A stretch of DNA of 64,000 nt from Pseudomonas sp. Q1-7 (GTDB lineage: Bacteria; Pseudomonadota; Gammaproteobacteria; Pseudomonadales; Pseudomonadaceae). Below are positions 29,426 to 38,143 of the stretch, piece after piece (positions within the stretch are counted from its first letter, which is position 1; every line of letters starts with the position of its first letter). The stretch spans positions 633,501-697,500 of the forward strand of contig NZ_CP116304.1 in NCBI RefSeq assembly GCF_028010285.1, read 5' to 3'. Below the pieces are notes generated by a model. It was given only the letters and a program-made list of their open reading frames with translations, searched no databases and had not been told where the DNA came from. A program made the position numbers and the translations under genes.

Positions 29426-29553
29426 AAATTAGGTGACCTTGGGATGGAGTATGTGTGCCGGTGTAGTTTTCTTAGGAAGGTTGACCCTCCCTGGTCTTCG
29501 ATAGAGATGAAAGAGTTACTGAGTAGTTCGCCACTACCTTTTGGTGGTGTGCG

Positions 29554-30594
29554 TTACCGAACGCTGAACTGAGAACGAGCGCGAAATTGACCTGGGGCGA
29601 TGTCAAATTTCTCGCGGAAACAGCGGCTGAAATGCGGGAGGGTAGCAAATCCACTTGCTACAGCTATTTCGGTCAAAGACTTGTTGGTGTGCTGCAACAA
29701 CTGGCGCGCGTGGGTGAGCCGCAATTCCATGTAGTAGCGTGGTGGTGTGGCCTTCACGTATCGGCGGAACAATCGCTCAAGGTGTCGCCGGGATATGCGA
29801 GCGTAACGGGCTATCTCACCGATATCTATCGGATCCTCGATATTGCTGTGCATCAGCTCTAAGGCAAGCTTAAGGGTTCTCGGCAACGTTGGGTCAAAGT
29901 CTATCGACACAACTGAAACATCAACAGCCTCCCGCATTTTATCGCAGCCCAAAACCTCCTCGACAGCATTCAGAAGTTCCTGGCCGCCACTATGCCCAAC
30001 CACTTCAAGCATCATACCCAGCGAGCTGTTTGCGCCGGCACAGCTCATTCTCTTGCGATCCAGCACATGGGAGTGAGTAGTCACACTTACTTTTGGAAAA
30101 AGCTCGGTCATCATAGCCCGGCCGTCCGGATGAAAAGCACATTCGTGGCCATCCAATAATCCAGCCTCGGCAAGGAAGTAAGCACCGTTCCAGAGTCCGC
30201 CAAGCACTGAGCCGGCAGCATCGGCGTGGCGTAATTTCGATCGTAATAAAGGATCGCTTTCAAGGCGGACCCGGAAACCACCGCACACCACGATGATGTC
30301 TTCGTGTCTTTCATCCAGTTCAGCCAGCGAGCAGTCTGTGGAGATAGCGATACCCAGGTCGCTCACGACCAGGTTACTCTGGCCGCCAACCACCTGGACT
30401 TCGAATACGGGCATCGAACTCATGAGGTTGGCAGTCACCAAGGCATCTACCGCCCCAGTAAATGCCATCATTGAAAAATGCTCGCGCAGAACGAAGGACA
30501 CTCGACGTACGGGAGTCGTCAGGCCAGCTCGACTAGCCCTGTCCAGATGCACTAAGTTCTTGCACTTCAAGACACTTTCGAATGAAGTTCTCAT
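29554..30594 (-). CDS. GlxA family AraC-type regulator (DJ-1/PfpI domain + HTH)
   Basis: This 346-aa regulator has an N-terminal DJ-1/PfpI-like sensor domain (about residues 30-195: RVSFVLREHFSMMAFTGAVD, then IIVVCGGFRV and GLWNGAYFLAEAGLL). A C-terminal AraC helix-turn-helix pair follows (about 240-340: GEIARYARISRRHLERLFRR, then IAVASGFATLPHFSRCFREK). The group includes GbdR, CdhR and ArgR, which sense betaine, carnitine or arginine metabolites in Pseudomonas. It stands 92 bases after the DddP-like gene on the same strand, so it is a good candidate to control that gene and perhaps proVWX. Its effector could be a quaternary ammonium or sulfonium compound. Confidence 0.9.
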   Translation of the reverse strand: MRTSFESVLKCKNLVHLDRASRAGLTTPVRRVSFVLREHFSMMAFTGAVDALVTANLMSSMPVFEVQVVGGQSNLVVSDLGIAISTDCSLAELDERHEDIIVVCGGFRVRLESDPLLRSKLRHADAAGSVLGGLWNGAYFLAEAGLLDGHECAFHPDGRAMMTELFPKVSVTTHSHVLDRKRMSCAGANSSLGMMLEVVGHSGGQELLNAVEEVLGCDKMREAVDVSVVSIDFDPTLPRTLKLALELMHSNIEDPIDIGEIARYARISRRHLERLFRRYVKATPPRYYMELRLTHARQLLQHTNKSLTEIAVASGFATLPHFSRCFREKFDIAPGQFRARSQFSVR

Positions 30595-30686
30595 ATCTCA
30601 GCTCATTGGCAATGAATACCATTAATAATCTATTTATTCATGCGCGCGTGACTGGAATTTGGTCCTGGTCACGCGAATATGCTCGG

Positions 30687-32033
30687 TTAGTCGATTAAAA
30701 ATGAGTCCTCAAATGGGTAAGAAGTTAGATTTTCAAATCCATCATCAGTGACGAGGATTTGATTCTCAAGCTTTATGCCATCCCTACCACCGACAGCTCC
30801 CACATAAGCCTCAACGCATAATGCCATTCCGGCTTGAAGCTCCCCTTCGTAACCATACGATTCAAAGTCTTCTGGGTATCGAATGGAGGGATACTCGTCG
30901 CACAATCCAACTCCATGGAAAATCACGCCATAGCGCTGCGCCCGGAACTCTTCTGGTAGGCGATGGGCTTTTTCAGTTAGCTCGGAGAATCTAACGCCAG
31001 GTTTCACCAGGGTCGCATTGGTCGTGATATGTTCGTATGCGATTCGATACAATCGTTTCTGCTCTGCAGTAGGCTCACCACCACCGCAAATCCAGCTACG
31101 AGAAATATCCACGCACACTCCATAGACACTGATGAGATCTGTGTCGAATGAGAGCAAATCACCATCACTGATGACCCTAGGTCCCGACTCTTGGAACCAG
31201 GGATTCGTACGTGGGCCTGAGCTGAGAATTCGAGTCTCGATCCACTCACCACCGCGTCGTATGTTTTCTGCGTGCAGAACGGCCCAAACATCATTTTCAG
31301 TAGCGCCCGCACGAAGCTCTTTGCGCATCACGGCAATGGATGCCTCACATGATGCAATCGCACAGCGCATTGCTTTTATCTCATCTGGCCCCTTTATTGA
31401 TCGCGCGAACTCTGTAACTTCTTGTCCATTTAAGACTTCAATACCCAGACCTTGTAGAGCGCGAAGCCCCGCCATCTCGATCTTATCAACTGCTAAGCGA
31501 CGATTACTTCCGGCATGCTGACGAAGTAAATCATCAACTTGAGCCGCAAATTTACGAGCGTGCTCTTCAGTTCGATCGCCTGACTCAAAGTAGAAAAAAG
31601 AAGCTCCGCTACGCAGTTCGTTGATAAGTGGCAGATGGGCAGATAAGTGATCACAACCATGAAAATCCCACAGCACCACGTATCCAGCAGCCGAGACAAA
31701 GCAAGCCCTGGCAGGGTTATGAGCAGTCCAAACCTGCATATTCGTGGTGTCAGTCACATAACGAATATTCAAAGGGTCAAAGATGAGAGCGCCGCCCAAG
31801 TCGCGTGCTACAAGCTGCTCGCGAATCCGTCGCAAACGATATTCGCGCATGGCGTGCAGATTTGGCACTTCCAGATTCAGGCTTGCCCATTCAGAGAAAG
31901 CCAGTGGGGTAGGGCCAATTTCAACACGATCATTATTGTCTTCAGAGCCATCCGCCTTGACTGCTGAAATTCGCCGCTTGGCAGGATCTATTTTTCGCGC
32001 GTCTGGATGAATCGAGTACGGAGAAGTAGTCAT
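30687..32033 (-). CDS. dddP: DMSP lyase DddP homologue (M24 metallopeptidase fold)
   Basis: The 448-aa product has the M24 'pita-bread' fold and resembles DddP along its whole length: NDRVEIGPTPLAFSEWA, FDPLNIRYVTDTTNMQVW, RGGEWIETRILSSGPRTNPW and GFENLTSYPFED. DddP cleaves dimethylsulfoniopropionate to dimethyl sulfide and acrylate. The metal ligands D297, D299, D309, H373, E408 and E423 are all present, together with Y368 and D379. These sit at a constant +2 offset from the residues I remember for the marine DddP structures (D295, D297, D307, H371, E406, E421; Y366; catalytic D377). Length equals the family's (about 445). Ectoine hydrolase, creatinase and Xaa-Pro peptidase relatives lack this D-x-D arrangement and these N-terminal blocks. 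The start is well placed for the family, although its ribosome-binding site (AGGA) is distant. It lies downstream of proVWX but behind a terminator. Confidence 0.85.
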   Translation of the reverse strand: MTTSPYSIHPDARKIDPAKRRISAVKADGSEDNNDRVEIGPTPLAFSEWASLNLEVPNLHAMREYRLRRIREQLVARDLGGALIFDPLNIRYVTDTTNMQVWTAHNPARACFVSAAGYVVLWDFHGCDHLSAHLPLINELRSGASFFYFESGDRTEEHARKFAAQVDDLLRQHAGSNRRLAVDKIEMAGLRALQGLGIEVLNGQEVTEFARSIKGPDEIKAMRCAIASCEASIAVMRKELRAGATENDVWAVLHAENIRRGGEWIETRILSSGPRTNPWFQESGPRVISDGDLLSFDTDLISVYGVCVDISRSWICGGGEPTAEQKRLYRIAYEHITTNATLVKPGVRFSELTEKAHRLPEEFRAQRYGVIFHGVGLCDEYPSIRYPEDFESYGYEGELQAGMALCVEAYVGAVGGRDGIKLENQILVTDDGFENLTSYPFEDSFLID

Positions 32034-32116
32034 GATTATTTTATGTTCCTGGGCTAGAGGAAAATCACGGACGAGCGGGTAGAGTGATCAACACTCCACA
32101 GACAGGATCAGGTAAG

Positions 32117-32145
32117 GAAAAAGGTGCCCGCGTTGCGGGCACCTT
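32117..32145 (-). terminator. Terminator after proX
   Basis: On the minus strand AAGGTGCCCGC and GCGGGCACCTT form a perfect eleven-base stem with a three-base loop, followed by TTTTCC. It ends the proVWX transcript ten bases after the proX stop and separates it from dddP. Confidence 0.9.
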
Positions 32146-32154
32146 GAACATGAA

Positions 32155-33186
32155 CTACTTGGAGGCGTGATTTGCTGCTGCGGCACGGGAGGCCTGCAGC
32201 CACTGATCCCACTGCTGGCGGTGAGCAGCGATCCACTCCTGAGCATGGCGGCGGATATCGGCTGGCTTGTTTTCGCCTTGCTGCATCTTCAAGTTCTGTG
32301 CGCTTTCGTCAGCGGCGGAGATCTGCACCAGCGAGAAGAACTTCAGCGCAACTGGATTCTTCTCGGCGAATTCCCTGTTCAGGGTTGACTCGACCGTGTC
32401 GATGGCAAAACCGAGGTTCTTGCCTTCGTACATGGTGTTGGCATCGTTATTGCCATCCGGGAGGTCAGTTTTTGGTACTTCCAGCCAGACCACGTCACGC
32501 CCCTCGACCAGTACGTTGGAAATCCATTGTGGCGTCCAGGTGTAGTACAGGACCGGCTTGCCTTCCTTGTAGCGGCTGATGGTGTCGGCCATTAGGGCGA
32601 AGTACGAGCCCTGGTTGACGTGCACGGTCTTGTCCAAGTCGTAGGCCTTCATATGGTGCTCGATGACCAGCTCACAGCCCCAGCCGGGGTTGCAGCCGGT
32701 CAGGTCAGCCTTACCGTCGCCGTCGGTGTCGAACAGCTTGGCGATCTCGGGCTTCTGCAGGTCGGTGACGTACTTGATGTTATGGGCTTCGGCGGTCTTC
32801 TTGTCGATCATGTAGCCTTGGAGGATTCCTGGCATGAACACCCCGGCCTTAATCAGATTGGTGTCGCCGCCTGCTTTTTTGTAGAAGCTAGCATGTAGGA
32901 TGTCATCCAAATGCACGGTGAAGTCGGCATCACCATAAGCAACCGCCAGAATGACGGTGGCGTATTCGGCCTCCTTGGGCTCTTGGACGTTGTAGCCAAG
33001 CTCTTCCAAGCCGGCCATGGCGATTTCGCCACGGAAGCGCTCTTCGGCAACCGTAGAGAACATTGGTGTGACCTTGACACCATCTCCCGGCTTTTCAGCG
33101 GATGCGTTGCCATGCAAAGACATCACCGTGAACGCCAAAGCCGAGGCGCATTGCATGAATTTGCGGGAAAAACTGAACTGATGCAT
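32155..33186 (-). CDS. proX: Glycine betaine/proline-type ABC transporter substrate-binding protein
   Basis: This 343-aa periplasmic protein of the ProX/OpuAC family has a signal peptide (FMQCASALAFTVMSLHGNASA). Domain marks are VKVTPMFSTVAEERFRGEIA, GYMIDKKTAEAHNIKYVTDL, LTGCNPGWGCELVIEHH and KPVLYYTWTPQWISN; the tryptophans at the last two are the kind that form aromatic cages for quaternary or sulfonium groups. ATG at 33186 is preferred over 33219 because AGAGGG precedes it and the signal peptide starts there. It is the last gene of the proV-proW-proX operon. Ligand may be glycine betaine, choline, proline betaine or DMSP; dddP next door makes DMSP a serious candidate. Confidence 0.9.
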   Translation of the reverse strand: MHQFSFSRKFMQCASALAFTVMSLHGNASAEKPGDGVKVTPMFSTVAEERFRGEIAMAGLEELGYNVQEPKEAEYATVILAVAYGDADFTVHLDDILHASFYKKAGGDTNLIKAGVFMPGILQGYMIDKKTAEAHNIKYVTDLQKPEIAKLFDTDGDGKADLTGCNPGWGCELVIEHHMKAYDLDKTVHVNQGSYFALMADTISRYKEGKPVLYYTWTPQWISNVLVEGRDVVWLEVPKTDLPDGNNDANTMYEGKNLGFAIDTVESTLNREFAEKNPVALKFFSLVQISAADESAQNLKMQQGENKPADIRRHAQEWIAAHRQQWDQWLQASRAAAANHASK

Positions 33187-33246
33187 TGTCACATACCCTC
33201 TTCTGGTTTTTGTATTCAAGTACGGCAGATCAAGATGGGTTTGGAA

Positions 33247-34200
33247 TTAGGCGGTCTTGCGCCGCCCGGCTGATTGCCCGGCACCGCACAGACGCAGCAG
33301 CACGCCAACGGGGCCGGTGTGGTACCAACGCAGGCTCGGGTCGGCGCTGGAACGTTTGCCCATGGCCTGGGTCAGGCGGTCCAGGAAGATCGCCAGCAAC
33401 ACCAGGCCGACACCACCGACCGTGGCCAGGCCCATGTCCAGACGGCCGATGCCACGCAGCACCATCTGCCCCAGGCCACCGACGGAGATCATCGAGGCGA
33501 TCACCACCATCGACAGTGACAGCATCAGGGTCTGGTTCATGCCAGCCATGATGGTCGAGGTGGCCAGCGGCAGTTGCACGCGGGTCAGCATCTGCCGCGG
33601 GGTGCAGCCGAAGGCGCGGGCGGCCTCGATCTTGTCTTCGGGTACCTGGCGAATCCCTAAGTTGGTCAGGCGCACCAGCGGTGGCAGGGCGAACACGATG
33701 GTTACCAGCACACCCGGCACGTTGCCGATGCCGAACAGCATCACCACGGGCACCAGGTAGACGAACGCAGGCAGGGTCTGCATGGCGTCGAGCACCGGCC
33801 GCACCATCCGTTCCAGGTGGTCGCTGCGGGCGCAGAGAATGCCCAGCGGGATACCGATCACGGCGCAGAAGAACACCGAGGTCAGCACCAGCGCTAGGGT
33901 GGTCATGGACTCCGACCACACGCCGATGAAGCCGAGCAGGGTCAAGGTGACGAAGCACAACAATGCCATGCGCTTGCCGGCCAGCTGCCAGCCCAGCAAC
34001 GAGGACAGGATGATGCCGATGGTTGGCGGGATACTCTGCAGGACGAACTCGATGCCATTGAGCACCTGATCGATCGGCCAACGGATGGCACGGAACACAT
34101 CGCGGAAGTTGTGCACCAGGAAATTGAGGGTGGTTTCCACCCAGTCACCCAGGGGAATGACTGCGCTCTGGAAAGGATCGAGAAGACTGAACTCTGACAT
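33247..34200 (-). CDS. proW: Glycine betaine/proline-type ABC transporter permease
   Basis: The 317-aa inner-membrane permease has at least six hydrophobic helices from about residue 55 on. The EAA cytoplasmic loop (IEAARAFGCTPRQMLTRVQLP, with EAA at 192-194) docks on the ATPase. SMVVIASMISVGGLGQMVLRG is highly typical of ProW/OpuAB. The long soluble N-terminus is usual for ProW. It lies 49 bases after proV and 60 before proX on the same strand. Confidence 0.92.
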   Translation of the reverse strand: MSEFSLLDPFQSAVIPLGDWVETTLNFLVHNFRDVFRAIRWPIDQVLNGIEFVLQSIPPTIGIILSSLLGWQLAGKRMALLCFVTLTLLGFIGVWSESMTTLALVLTSVFFCAVIGIPLGILCARSDHLERMVRPVLDAMQTLPAFVYLVPVVMLFGIGNVPGVLVTIVFALPPLVRLTNLGIRQVPEDKIEAARAFGCTPRQMLTRVQLPLATSTIMAGMNQTLMLSLSMVVIASMISVGGLGQMVLRGIGRLDMGLATVGGVGLVLLAIFLDRLTQAMGKRSSADPSLRWYHTGPVGVLLRLCGAGQSAGRRKTA

Positions 34201-34249
34201 GCTGGTTACCTATTCTCCGAAGTTGCGGCTGTTGCGTGATCGAGGGGGC

Positions 34250-35422
34250 TCAATGGCGGCTCAGAGTGTGCAACAGCTGATTCTTGGAAATGGTGCCTTT
34301 CAAGGCACCGTCACGGTCCAGAACGGGCACGGGGTAAGGCAGTGCCGCAACGATATCCAGCACGTCATGCAAGGGCGTGTCGGTGTAGACGGGGCTCTGC
34401 TTGTGCAGGCTGAACTGCTCCTCCGGCTGGCCGATCGCCACGCCACCGGACTCATCCGCGCCCACCACGGCCAGGAGCTGGTCACGCTCGTCGATCAGGT
34501 AGCCGTAGGGCACACCCGCTTGAAAGTGTGGGGCTTTGCCATTCACTCGGCAGACCATCGCCGGGTCGAGTTGGGCGACGTCGCCGGCCTTGAGCACCCG
34601 GGAGCTGTCGAAGCCCTTGAAGAAGGTTTCGACGTACTCGTTGGCGGGCTGGTTGATCAGTTCCTGCGGGGTACCGATCTGCACCACCCGGCCGCCCTCC
34701 ATGATCGCGATGCGATGACCGATGCGGATCGCTTCCTCAATGTCATGGGAGATGAAAATGATCGTGCGCTGCTGCTCGGCCTGAAGGCGGATCAGTTCGC
34801 CTTGCATCTCGCTGCGAATCAGCGGATCGAGGGCGGAGAAGGCTTCGTCCATCAGCAGGATGGTCGGGTCGTTCGCCAGGGCCCGGGCTAGGCCGACGCG
34901 CTGCTGCATCCCGCCGGACAGCTGGTGGGGGTAGCTGTGCTCATGGCCGGCCAGGCCCACCTGCCGCAGGGCTTCGGCGGCTCGGGCGTGGCGTTCGCGC
35001 TCGCTGACACCGGAGATTTCCAAGCCGAAGGCGGTGTTTTCCAGGACGCTCATGTGCGGCATCAGCGCGAAGGACTGGAACACCATGCCCATTTCCTTGC
35101 GGCGCACGTCCAGCAATGCCTTGTCCGAGAGGCCGGTGATCTCGCGTCCGTTCAGGTGGATACTGCCCGAGGTGGGTTCGATCAGACGGTTGAACAGCCG
35201 CACCATGGTGGACTTGCCCGAACCGGACAGCCCCATGATCACGAAGATCTCACCGCGCTTGACTGAAAAGCTGGCGTCGAACACCCCGACGACATGACCG
35301 GTCTTGCGGAAGATCTCGTTCTTGTCGGCGCCTTTGCGCAGCATCTCCATGGCAATATCCGGATTAGGTCCGAATACCTTGAAGATGTTCTTTACCGAAA
35401 GAATCTCATCGGCCTGACTCAT
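34250..35422 (-). CDS. proV: Glycine betaine/proline-type ABC transporter ATPase with CBS domains
   Basis: The 390-aa ATPase drives betaine import. The long N-terminal extension with NPDIAMEMLRKGADKNEIF is characteristic of ProV. Walker A is GLSGSGKST (residues 64-72), the signature is LSGGMQQR (168-175) and Walker B is ILLMDEAFSALD (from 188). The C-terminal third (about 280-390) contains a CBS-domain pair that in OpuA senses ionic strength. It is the promoter-proximal gene of the transporter operon. A 242-base gap upstream holds its promoter. Confidence 0.93.
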   Translation of the reverse strand: MSQADEILSVKNIFKVFGPNPDIAMEMLRKGADKNEIFRKTGHVVGVFDASFSVKRGEIFVIMGLSGSGKSTMVRLFNRLIEPTSGSIHLNGREITGLSDKALLDVRRKEMGMVFQSFALMPHMSVLENTAFGLEISGVSERERHARAAEALRQVGLAGHEHSYPHQLSGGMQQRVGLARALANDPTILLMDEAFSALDPLIRSEMQGELIRLQAEQQRTIIFISHDIEEAIRIGHRIAIMEGGRVVQIGTPQELINQPANEYVETFFKGFDSSRVLKAGDVAQLDPAMVCRVNGKAPHFQAGVPYGYLIDERDQLLAVVGADESGGVAIGQPEEQFSLHKQSPVYTDTPLHDVLDIVAALPYPVPVLDRDGALKGTISKNQLLHTLSRH

Positions 35423-35664
35423 ACAAACCTCATTCTTATGTTTATAACCAATCAGTCAACTTTTCACTGTTCATGATCGGACGGTGATCAGTGCGAAAAA
35501 AATGCCGGAGATCCGTTCAAACTCGAACATCGGTAAGCCGGCGCGCAGAAATTCCTGCTCCATAAATGCGGCATCGTTTTTAGATGCCACGCGATAGCTA
35601 AAAATTAGGTTTTAGCTGTCTCAGCGTCCAACTACATTTACAAGGATCTTGTAATAACCTCATG

Positions 35665-36531
35665 TTATCGATTTGAGGCGGTTTCGGTCTGCGCGTCGCT
35701 CAAGCCTTGATCAACGACTCCCCGGCGCGCCAACAGCAAAGCCGCCAGAACTACCATTCCGCCTCCGCAGATCATTGCAGAGGTTAGCTGCTCGCCCATG
35801 AGTGCAACCGCAATGGCCACTACCGGCTCTAGCGTTGAAACAGTTGCCGCTGACGACGGGCCGATTCGCGAGGCCCCGGCCAGGAATGCTGTGAGCGGTA
35901 TCAGGGTCGAAAACAAGGCTAAGCCCACTGTTGACCACCAGCCAAGGGCTGAAGACGGTAGGGACGCGCCCCGAAAAAGGGCGACCAGAACGAATACAGT
36001 TCCGCAACCTAGGAGCACTATTACGGCTGAGGCCAGCGGATGTTCATGCAAGATGCGATGGGTTCCATACAGGACGGCGATGCTGTAGCAAATTGCGGAG
36101 AACAACGCCCAAAGCACCCCTGTCGGTGATCCAGATATCGTGAGCCCAGTCGCCATAAGGACCCCGCCCAGCGCCAATGTCAGGCTCACTAGCTTGAGGG
36201 AGTTGGTGCGCTCACCCAGAAGCGCGATGGATCCTGCTGTGACGAAGGTTGGAAAGGTGAACACCAGAATCACCGCCAAGCCTACGGATACATAGCGGCT
36301 GGCGACGTAGTAACCGAGTGCCGATACCCCATATCCAGCGCCCAGCAGAAAATTCTGTATTGCCAGGTGCCGACTCGGAAGCGGAATTCCTCGGCGGCGG
36401 AGGATCAGCAGCAATACTCCAGCGGCAATTGAGTAGCGCGCTAGCAGTAGCCCTACAGGATCGGCGCCGCCTACGTATGCGTACTTGGCGAAGAGGGGTT
36501 GCAGTCCGTAGCAAAGCGCGGCCAAGAGCAC
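35665..36531 (-). CDS. EamA/DMT family inner-membrane transporter
   Basis: The 288-aa protein has ten hydrophobic helices in two EamA repeats. The first begins almost at the N-terminus (LLAALCYGLQPLFAKYAYVG) and the second at WALFSAICYSIAVLYGTHRI. GTG at 36531 is used with AAGGGA about eleven bases before it. The frame stays open upstream to a TGA near 36610 without any ATG, so the exact start is uncertain. It could export a metabolite of the neighbouring pathways. It stands 242 bases upstream of proV on the same strand. Confidence 0.82.
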   Translation of the reverse strand: MLLAALCYGLQPLFAKYAYVGGADPVGLLLARYSIAAGVLLLILRRRGIPLPSRHLAIQNFLLGAGYGVSALGYYVASRYVSVGLAVILVFTFPTFVTAGSIALLGERTNSLKLVSLTLALGGVLMATGLTISGSPTGVLWALFSAICYSIAVLYGTHRILHEHPLASAVIVLLGCGTVFVLVALFRGASLPSSALGWWSTVGLALFSTLIPLTAFLAGASRIGPSSAATVSTLEPVVAIAVALMGEQLTSAMICGGGMVVLAALLLARRGVVDQGLSDAQTETASNR

Positions 36532-36616
36532 CAGGAGTAATCCCTTGCCATGACCGCTATGGCGAGAAGCGGATTTTATGGGCTGCGTACGAGCTCTTGA
36601 GCAATTGGTCCTTCAA

Positions 36617-36657
36617 ATAAAAGAAACCCCGTTTCACCAACAAAATGAAACGGGGTT
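36617..36657 (-). terminator. Terminator of the second Rieske gene
   Basis: On the minus strand GAACCCCGTTTCA and TGAAACGGGGTTTC form a thirteen-base stem around a nine-base loop, followed by a T-rich tail (TCTTTTATTT). It lies 25 bases after the Rieske stop. Confidence 0.92.
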
Positions 36658-36681
36658 CAGCCGAAGCGCTACGAGCAGGAG

Positions 36682-37893
36682 TCAGTCAGCAAGTCGACTA
36701 ATCATTTTTGAGCAGTACCAATCCACGAATTGACTGACCCCAATCTCGACGAGCGACGAGAATGGGCCGGGCTCGTATGCGGGAGATGTCACGCCAACCT
36801 GAGTGCCTTCAACTAGGCGCCGATCCTGGTCGTTGGTGGCAGTCCAGACACGGGTCAGGCGATCGAGGTCGTAGTCGATGCCTTCCTGAGCGTCTTTGTG
36901 TACCAGCCACTTTGTAGTCACCAGGGTCTCGCCGGGCCCCAGGGGCAGCACTCGGAAACTCAGGGCGTGATCACCGAGGAAGTGGTTCCAGGTGGAGGGA
37001 TAGTTGAAGTACAGGAGCGCGCCGATGTTGTCTTCGCCACTTCGGTCCAGGCGACTGGTTACCGCAGGTCTGCCGTCCATTGTGTAGCTGACGGCTCCGT
37101 TGGTGAGTGGAATGCGTGTCATCCGGAACTGCCCGGCTTCATCCATCACCAAGCGGCTAGGCAGGCCGGCTGCCTCACAACGATTCCAGTATTCCGTTAG
37201 TTCGGGGGGCTCCTCACCGCCAACGCCCTGTACTGAAGGATCTTCAACATAGGATTTGAGCAGCTCAGGATGGCTGCCATCGCAGTGGTAGCACTCGCGG
37301 TTGTTCTCGAAGACCAGCTTCCAATTGCCCCGTTCCACCAGGTTGGACTCGAATGCTACCTTGCAGTGATCCAGGTTGTGCGGACCGATGAAGGGCGATA
37401 CGGCGCTTCGGAATTTATCAAAGTCCGGTGCCTTGTCGGCCACGCAGACGTAGATATAGCTGTTCACCACCTGACAATGGGCGGGCTTCAGGCCATGGTC
37501 GGCAACGTTGAAGTCGGGCCCCATGTTCCCGGCGAACAGCAACTTACCATCCAGATCGAAAGTCCATTTGTGGTAGGGGCAAACCAGCTTGGCTACCTTA
37601 CCGCTGTTTTCAGTACAAACCTTGGAGCCTCGATGCCGGCAAGCATTGTGGAACGCACGGACTTGGCCGTCGCCGCCACGGACCACTGCAATCGGATAGT
37701 CGCCGATTTGCAGGGTCAGGTACTGCCCGGGTTTTTCCAGCTCGAAGGTATGACCTGCGAAGATCCATTCCTTGTGCCAGATTTGCTCAAGATCCTGACG
37801 ATAAACCTCCGGATCTTTATACGCCGCGGAAGGAAGTCCATGTTGCTCTTTGCGTTGGCGAATCAAGGCCAATACATCGGTACGGTTGTTCAT
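36682..37893 (-). CDS. Rieske non-heme iron oxygenase, GbcA-like (copy 2)
   Basis: The 403-aa oxygenase component has its Rieske cluster held by C85-x-H87 and C105-x2-H108, and mononuclear iron by H203 and H208 in ENNRECYHCDGSHPEL. GHTFELEKPGQYLTLQIGDY and AGNMGPDFNVADHGLKPAHC match the GbcA group closely. ATG at 37893 is chosen because AGGAG precedes it by eleven bases and the family N-terminus starts there; the frame extends to 37983. A LysR gene diverges from it. No reductase is adjacent, so it would need GbcB (11435) or another partner. Expected chemistry is oxidative N-demethylation of a betaine with formaldehyde release. Confidence 0.88.
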   Translation of the reverse strand: MNNRTDVLALIRQRKEQHGLPSAAYKDPEVYRQDLEQIWHKEWIFAGHTFELEKPGQYLTLQIGDYPIAVVRGGDGQVRAFHNACRHRGSKVCTENSGKVAKLVCPYHKWTFDLDGKLLFAGNMGPDFNVADHGLKPAHCQVVNSYIYVCVADKAPDFDKFRSAVSPFIGPHNLDHCKVAFESNLVERGNWKLVFENNRECYHCDGSHPELLKSYVEDPSVQGVGGEEPPELTEYWNRCEAAGLPSRLVMDEAGQFRMTRIPLTNGAVSYTMDGRPAVTSRLDRSGEDNIGALLYFNYPSTWNHFLGDHALSFRVLPLGPGETLVTTKWLVHKDAQEGIDYDLDRLTRVWTATNDQDRRLVEGTQVGVTSPAYEPGPFSSLVEIGVSQFVDWYCSKMISRLAD

Positions 37894-38143
37894 TGTTATA
37901 TGCACTCCTAAGCTGGCGCGGGATTTGTTGGTGCGTCCTTGAGTCAGAAAGCATTGGAATCTCGGACTCAGGGCCCTGCGCACGACAAGGCTAGGGCTTT
38001 TGTGTTGATGCCCTTTCGGATAACCTCGGGTTATCTAAAGCTACCGAGCTACGGTGGCCATTGGTGGCAGCTGGATGCAGTCTAAATTGCGCACGCCAGG
38101 GGCCAAACCTACTTTTTATTCAGGAATCTGATGACTTGTAGTT

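Noticed and set aside
30687-32033. Ectoine hydrolase (DoeA/EutD), creatinase or Xaa-Pro dipeptidase as the identity of the M24 protein
   Set aside because: The D-x-D metal arrangement, the Y368/D379 positions and the long N-terminal blocks match DddP. No ectoine or creatine genes are nearby.
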